From positions 62,001 through 126,000 of the forward strand of contig JAHQIW010005335.1 in assembly GCA_019055375.1 (NCBI GenBank): a stretch of DNA of 64,000 bases, in the 5' to 3' direction. Below, piece after piece: positions 57,957 to 64,000 of the stretch; the first letter of the stretch is position 1; the number at the start of each line of letters is the position of its first letter. A model generated the notes under the pieces. That model was not told the origin of the DNA. It was given only the letters and a program-made list of their open reading frames with translations, and made no database searches. Source of the stretch: Parelaphostrongylus tenuis (taxonomy: Eukaryota; Nematoda; Chromadorea; Rhabditida; Metastrongylidae). The position numbers and the translations under genes were made by a program.

Positions 57957-60054
57957 TCTATATGAATAACGCTTCATCGTTGCAACCTAGAATTAAACGC
58001 CACTGCTTTTTCTACAATTTTTTTAAGGAACACCAGATGCTCACAAAAAGATCATAGTTCACACTCTTACTAAACGATTTGATGCTTTCTTATTTATGTT
58101 TATCCATGTTTCGCTCATGACGAATCGATCAAAGACCATACTCAGCACAGGTACAAGTAGTCAGAAATATTTGAGTTTCCTTTCAAGCCACATGAGAGAC
58201 GAACTTGTTCCAATCGACTTACTTCAGTGCGAGAATTTCCCGGACAATTTGGCGAGATCAATTTAGAGTTTTAATTAGGAATCCTCACTTCCACGTTTGA
58301 CTATGTTTTTCGGCGCTCGTCGTATAGTGATTGCAACATATAAAAAGAATATGTAATAGTGGTCAAATATTGGGAGTAGTGAAACCACTAAAGGTATTTC
58401 ACACGACAACCATGTTTGCATGGCATTAAAGTATCAGAGAACGGCAGGAATAATTTGCGGAGCTACAGTAACACTTCCACGGAACAAGGATCCTTAGGCG
58501 ATATAATTGAATTTGGCCTTCATTCTTTACTTCACAAGAACATTGATCAGTGATAATCAATGGCGATCGCTGCTCAAACTGTATCAATTTTCAAATGACC
58601 CGTTTGCTACTCGTCCTCACTTAATCGACTCATTAGGCAAAACACGAAGTCATGGGATGTCGTTGAGTGAATTCAGGTAAACAATAACAACTTTTTTTGT
58701 AAGTGGACAAGTTTACAGTTTTCACGAGAAAATATGCAAGACAAAAGGCACTCTTATGGTCAACAGGAAACGCTCATATAACGAGCATCATCACTGGTAG
58801 CCAGCCATGTATGAAATCGCTGTCCGTATTCCTCAATCAACCAACAGTCATTATCAAAAACTTTCAATCTCTCATATTTCGACGACCGATGGCATCAGCT
58901 CTTACGATCGATCGTATCAATATCTTAGCCGGCCATTAACCAAACAAACAACGCTTTGGTCTATCTGACCAGCATTTACAGAATACATTGCAAGGGTGTT
59001 TCTTGAAGTTTGAAGCTATGAAGAAGATGAGACACGTCGACTTACCCACGCTAACTCCATTCTCATCTAGTACGGTAGAAAGAACTTGGAATACTTGTGC
59101 AAACAATCTAATTACATTACATCTGACATCATATACATTTCTGCTAATGTAGCGATGCTAAATGAAGATCAACATTCCACGATAGCACCTGGAGGTTAAA
59201 ACATGCATGATTTTTTCAGGGGTTTTCGCAATGATTCACCTCTCCCACTAATGGGTTGAAGTAAAATCTGTGTGTGTCTTAAAAACAGTCACTATGGATG
59301 GCCAAGTGACATTACACACACAGAGAGAGCGATTATAATGCGTAGGACAACATACCTGTTGTGGAATCAAAGCTTCATCAGAAATGAATGATCGCATTTC
59401 TCCAATTGTCCAAAGATAACACGGCATCACTGAGATCAGAAGGTCGGTTTCTCAGCCTGCCTCTAACGTATCCTTCAATGATCTACTTAACGCATTTAGA
59501 GGGAGAGGACAGCCAAACCTGAGAGATACACTAAATGTTACGAGCAACATGGCCAAGTGAGATCAGATTTGTCATTCATATCGTTTAAAATAAACGTCGC
59601 ATAAGCCGACACTCGTCGGTTGCAATAATATAATCGACTTCAGTGGGGAGAGTTCGACACCTGACACCACGCACTCACCAAAATGAGTATCAGAACGCCT
59701 CTTCTCACTTCTAAAATTATTTCAATGGAATTTATATTTTCAGTATACGTCTCTGTTGTCGAGCCGGATGATGTAACGACAACTAAGCAATGGAAAGCCA
59801 ACGCCACATAAGCCACTAAGTCAATGTGGGAAAAGTGTCTTTGACCGATGTGTTTATGTCGCCAGCAAGGTGCATACTGTCAGAAAGCAGGCGCCATCAA
59901 ATCAATAGATGACAGCTACAGCTCAATAATTATTATTTATGACGTATTCCGAGCCTTTCATGAGGTCTGTTATGGGTAGTTATAGAGAGAAAGGCACGTG
60001 TTTAATCGTTACGGCCTCGTCGGTTGCACGGTACCTTTTCGTTCACACAGTACC

Positions 60055-60316
60055 TCAAAGATCTGCCCTTATATAGTGATTTAATCGTGATTTTCCAGTT
60101 GCTCTCGTATAGTCATCAAGAGATTTGCTTTGATTACGCATCCATCGAGAACGCTCACAATCATGAGCCGGAAAAAAAATCACAAAAGCAATGGAATACA
60201 GAGCGTGCCCGTTCACTAGTTTGCGGGTACGTTTGATTTTCAAACGGGTGTGAAGAAGAGATGTAAACGCGTAAAGCAAAGCTTTTCGAGATTCAGGAAG
60301 TCCTTTCTGGACGAAA
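60055..60316 (-). CDS. Candidate terminal exon, right-arm copy
   Basis: Exact mirror of 40455-40716, same frame and boundaries. Confidence 0.35.
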
Positions 60317-62174
60317 CTAAAAAGAAAAAGTAGAATTATGCAATGAAGTCGACATTTCGTTGGCTGTCAATAACTGGCGATAACCAATGCACTTGAGAAC
60401 CGAATGATATGGCAGGCACATAGAGAAAAGCTCGCGGATTGACGCCATGAAGGTAGGAACAGATCCTTTGGAATAATACCATAATCCGCAAGAGCATACA
60501 CGGGCTGGTGGAGATGATGATGTTCATTTTATGAAACTCGACTGCATAATTGATTGATGCACAAAATATAGATTCCGAAGAAAAAAGAGTGCGCACTCAT
60601 ATTTAATTTTTCGATCTCAAAAACGGTGCCCTGAAGTCGAAGTGTGGCTGTGAAAACTTGCCTCTAGCATCCACAAGTCCAGTAATACTGCATTACTGCA
60701 ATTCCCTCCAAATAATAACTCAAACTAAGCCCGAAAATATTGCAAAAGGGGAATTATTGAGCGACTGCAGCGCGCAAATCTTCTTCAGAATGGATGAACA
60801 ACGAATCGAGGTGTTAAGTGCGCAGTTCCTCAGACCCATTTTAAAATCGCCGCCTTAAAAGTTTCCGTCCTGGCGTTATCCTATTAGTGCCTAAAACACC
60901 TTTCCAAATACGAAATACCGTAAATTCGAACCATTCGTGTTTGATCACCAATTTTTCTCAAACAGTTAAGCTACGAAAACAAGTTTGAACACCACTGCAA
61001 CTTGCATTTTAATGGTAAACTGAATCTCGTCAACTCAACACAGCCTGAAATAGTTGCACAAGTTTGGGAATTCGACCATCTTGTGGTTTAGAAATCCAGT
61101 CAATGATGACACAACGTCAGGACTGAAACAAACCCTGCAATAATTTATAAGTAGATCACGATTCAAAATAATTATGCTGGCAAACTGAGTACAGTGTATC
61201 ATAGCCACCTCGGCACTTTAGAGAAGAACAACACGATCTAACCAAAAAAACACTATAAGTCATAATAGAACTGGATCTAAGTCGGAGAATTTTTGCAGGC
61301 GATTTACTTTGAAGTATTAAATGACAATATCCGCTGCGAGGCGTTCAGCAAGTTGAAATAAAAAACCTGATTCGGGCAATCTTAACCCTATGGAGACGAC
61401 GTGAATTCCCCGTAATGCACTCGTATTTCTTTAAATTTTTCGGAGGACAGAGTATTTCCACTTGGTTCCTAAAAAGTCCTTCTTAATGTGCTATAGTGAT
61501 GGAAATATCACTTGTCATCTCTAGGGCGCATCTTTCGATTTGCTTGTTTATATGAATGGTTTTTCACTAGACTTTTATTGATCTTTAATCGTTACCCAAT
61601 TAGGCTGAAGCAAGCACCATGTAACTCAGGCATTTCATCGATAGAGAAAAACCTCCAATCAAATAATGAACCGCACTCCTATCAAAATGAGCTGCGCAGG
61701 GTGATTTCAACCGCAGGTTTGAGAAGGCGCTGCTTAAGTGCTAAATTTTTTTGATCTCCATGTACACATAATTTCTTTTACCGCTCACATGATTTTGGTA
61801 CCCATATCCGCACGAAGCTTTTCATATTAAATGATTGCTGAAATTCTTTGGAAAAGACGAGGCATATACGTCAGCCATGGATATAATGCGCACCAAAATA
61901 AAGCAGTAAATTTCTAATTCGTTGCCACAATTTGCTGATAAGAAATTTTCTAAAAGAGAGTACAGTAATGAAATAACGAAAGTTAAAGCTATCAACTGAT
62001 TGCTAAACTCAGGAAAAAGCGAAAACTGCCCTTCATCTCAAAAGCTTAGACGTTGAAACGATTTTCTTGATGCGAAAACATAATTACCGTTACAAAATCA
62101 CACGCATTGAACGCCATGTACAAAAGTTCATTAGCAGAATTTTCTTGACAGATATAGAAATCCTTTGCCTATAG

Positions 62175-62262
62175 CGGTGGCGATGGTGGTGAACGACTTT
62201 CCGTGACGGCTTTATTGTTGGAGAAGTACGTGCAAAAATACGCCCACAAAATTCTGCACAAA
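62175..62262 (+). CDS. Candidate internal exon, unidentified (mirror 38509-38596, minus)
   Basis: Bounded by CTTTGCCTATAG and a consensus donor AAA-GTAAGTAG. One leftover base and 29 codons read GGDGGERLSVTALLLEKYVQ and then KYAHKILHK. Composition is protein-like and both boundaries are good, but no partner exon was found on either side. Because the arms are identical, the same exon exists on minus at 38509-38596. Downstream it runs into the SINE unit, so the gene may be truncated. Confidence 0.35.
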
Positions 62263-62465
62263 GTAAGTAGAAAAATTTATATTCGTAGGAAATTTTAATT
62301 TTCTGGATCATGTTCGGAAACATAGTTGGAGACCTAATAACCATGCATCCAAAAAGATGCATGCCGTCGCGAAAAAGTCAACAGCGAAAGCATTCCATAG
62401 ATGACTCACGATGCATAATACCCCAACGTTGTCAGTTGGATTGATGATAGTTCATCGGTTGTGCA

Positions 62466-62719
62466 AACTATGTTTCTATAATTTTACTGCTTTCTAATAG
62501 TGGAACTAGGCTGAACTATTCATTGAAAAAAGAGTGGTCTTAAAGCGGAGGTTTTGGTGGCGTAGTGGTAGCATGCGCCTCCGCTAAGAGTGAAACGAAG
62601 TTCCAACTCTTGCCACTGCCGATTTCTTGTGTACCTTTTAAACTCTTAGATAAATATTTCAACACCACACCACTGCTAGAAAGCAGTAAAATTACAGAAA
62701 TGCGGGTCTTATACCAACG
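62466..62719 (+). repeat. SINE-A head in an inverted-repeat unit (right arm)
   Basis: Exact mirror of 38052-38305. Confidence 0.6.
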
Positions 62720-63376
62720 TTGTCACCATTCTATTATCAATTTAATATCGTCAACAAAAAAAAATCGACAAGGTAATACCTCCCAACTGAAATTTAGTGC
62801 CATTCTCGAAATTCAATGTAAAATGGGAACAATACATAACAGGAACGAAATCTACGATCACCATTGATGGCATCATTCGGTTCATTCCAGTTTGATAGCT
62901 CGGGATGAAGGAACGATCTCTTTCGCAGGACAAGAATCTTTCACAAGAGTTCGCAATCATTAGAAAGCTTAAGTCTCTGGCTAGTGCCGTATATGGCCGT
63001 TTTAAAGGAGTCTTTCATAGCGCTGTAAATTTTAAAATAAAATTATGTTTTACATCTGTCTCGAAATTCTACTAGCACTTCGCTGAAAGTACGAAAAGCA
63101 TATGAAGGTGTAGAGGTAACATCGTGGTATCAGAGCCATAAGCTCAATCTGAAGCTTCCTTCTGAGCAGAGAAGAAATTTTTGACTGAATAGCAAAAACT
63201 GCATCATATTGCATGATGCACCAGCTCCATCCATCTATCGTCGCGTTAAAACCGCCGGCAGACTCCTGCATTTCTACGCCCAACCCGTAGATTAGCCGGA
63301 AAAACACATGTTCGCTTACACAAATCCACTTCACTTTTCCTGTAGTACTGCAGAGAAGAGGTATTTCCAGAAAATC

Positions 63377-63486
63377 TTCCCGATTCAAATTTCTTCTGAA
63401 TCAATTCAGTAGTAATTCATTTGAAAAACCATAAAATGAATATGTAAAAATCGATCACATCGACTGGTTTACAACTCCAAACTTCT
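63377..63486. other. Unique flank beyond the right arm
   Basis: Begins TTCCCGATTCAAATTTCTTC. It has no match to the corresponding flank of the left arm, which continues as old inverted repeat. No feature seen. Confidence 0.5.
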
Positions 63487-63650
63487 AGCGTTCTTACTGC
63501 CTTTGTCGCTGTGTCACGATGTTTCCTATATACCTAAGAGAATTGAGTGGTGAGCAAAACTACGACCTCAAACGGTAGTCGAACCCGCATTTCGTCCATT
63601 TTTTTTTATTCTTGCTCACCACTCAATTCGCTTAGTTATAGATGTTTGAA
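63487..63650. repeat. Head-to-head SINE-A pair with most of one copy lost
   Basis: A minus copy (tail reversed as AGAATTGAGTGGTGAGCAAA, decayed B box GTAGTCGAACCCGCATTTC) meets an 8-T run. After it a plus-oriented tail begins directly (TTGCTCACCACTCAATTCGC). Only the tail of the plus copy remains. Confidence 0.6.
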
Positions 63651-63688
63651 GCTTTTTCGAGGTTTATACGTACGTCAGTGCTATGCGT

Positions 63689-63718
63689 ACGTTTCGACGG
63701 TGTCGTTCGCTTCACCAG
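63689..63718 (-). ncRNA. Hammerhead-like motif, minus, with altered core
   Basis: Minus strand: CTGGTGAAGCG, a stem-loop (CG-ACACCG type), then CGAAACGT. It resembles the CUGANGA ... GAAAC layout but has G at the invariant A6 position. The neighbouring GGCGTGGGCCT also recurs in the plus copy. Confidence 0.4.
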
Positions 63719-63875
63719 AGGCCCACGCCTTAAACTTAACTCTACTTCCTAACCGGGACGGAGAGCCGTAATCCATCAACTGAAAAAATGGTAATAACAC
63801 ACTATCACGTGCTATCACCATGAGACGTCTTCCCACGCTTGCTTTAAAGTAGGATTCAGTGTGGGGCGTGGGCCA
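63719..63875. other. Segment between the inverted hammerhead-like motifs
   Basis: Contains the remaining part of the short inverted repeat (GGCCCACGCC ... GGGGCGTGGGCC) and unique sequence. No gene. Confidence 0.4.
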
Positions 63876-63905
63876 CTGGTGAAGCGGGCGATACCGCCGA
63901 AACGT
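63876..63905 (+). ncRNA. Hammerhead-like motif, plus, with altered core
   Basis: CTGGTGAAGCGGGCGATACC, then GCCGAAACGT. GCGG and CCGC can pair as stem II, and GAAAC follows directly after one C. It has the same A6-to-G change as its inverted partner 160 bp away, and the shared change suggests a family feature and not random decay. Confidence 0.4.
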
Positions 63906-64000
63906 GAATATGGCTCTGACGCATCGGCCTTAAAAGGTTCTAAACATTCTCACAGACTACCATAAGTCATCATTCACTATTAGTTCTATTATTAGAATGA
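63906..64000. other. No recognisable feature to window end
   Basis: Follows the hammerhead-like motif. Nothing supported. Confidence 0.4.

Overview
The window looks like non-coding-rich DNA from a nematode, most likely a clade V (strongylid or hookworm-like) parasite. I infer this from three things. The clearest gene has short GT-AG introns with TTTNCAG-type acceptors and an apparent spliced-leader acceptor 12 nt before its ATG. RTE non-LTR retrotransposon pieces, several mariner-like elements and tRNA-derived SINEs are scattered throughout. Base composition is AT-rich. No species can be named from the sequence alone. There are no bacterial operons, rRNA genes or CRISPR arrays.

Layout. 0-27 kb is an ordinary repeat-rich region. 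It holds tRNA-derived SINEs (often as head-to-head pairs), a long decayed RTE element (5.4-7.7 kb, minus strand), mariner remnants (9.2, 19.4, 23.7 kb), an unidentified possible two-exon gene (7.8-8.6 kb), an unidentified possible five-exon gene (14.9-15.7 kb, minus), a convincing five-exon four-transmembrane MARVEL-like gene (17.47-18.26 kb) and a 5'-truncated Penelope-like retroelement (20.0-21.6 kb). The Penelope-like copy is bracketed by a perfect 12-bp target duplication and carries a hammerhead-ribozyme-like motif near its 3' end. A small foldback element lies at 22.4-23.1 kb and a second RTE fragment at 24.2-24.8 kb.

27.3-63.4 kb is dominated by two nested large inverted repeats. The older one has arms 27346-32742 and 33091-38307, which differ at roughly one base in ten where I compared them. 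Each arm contains the same two convergent, unidentified multi-exon genes; the left copies have gained stops while the right copies read through. The younger one has arms 37393-49500 and 51273-63376. They are about 12.1 kb each and identical wherever I compared them, except for three length changes in a CA tract and two homopolymers. They are separated by a 1.77-kb spacer. The outer 0.9 kb of the young arm is the end of the old arm, so that segment exists three times.

The last 0.6 kb holds a SINE remnant and an inverted pair of hammerhead-like motifs. Apart from the retroelement protein and the MARVEL-like gene, coding calls rest on splice-phase consistency and reading-frame openness read by eye, and are given low confidence. 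The main question raised is whether the near-identical palindrome is a real, very recent inverted duplication or an assembly product.
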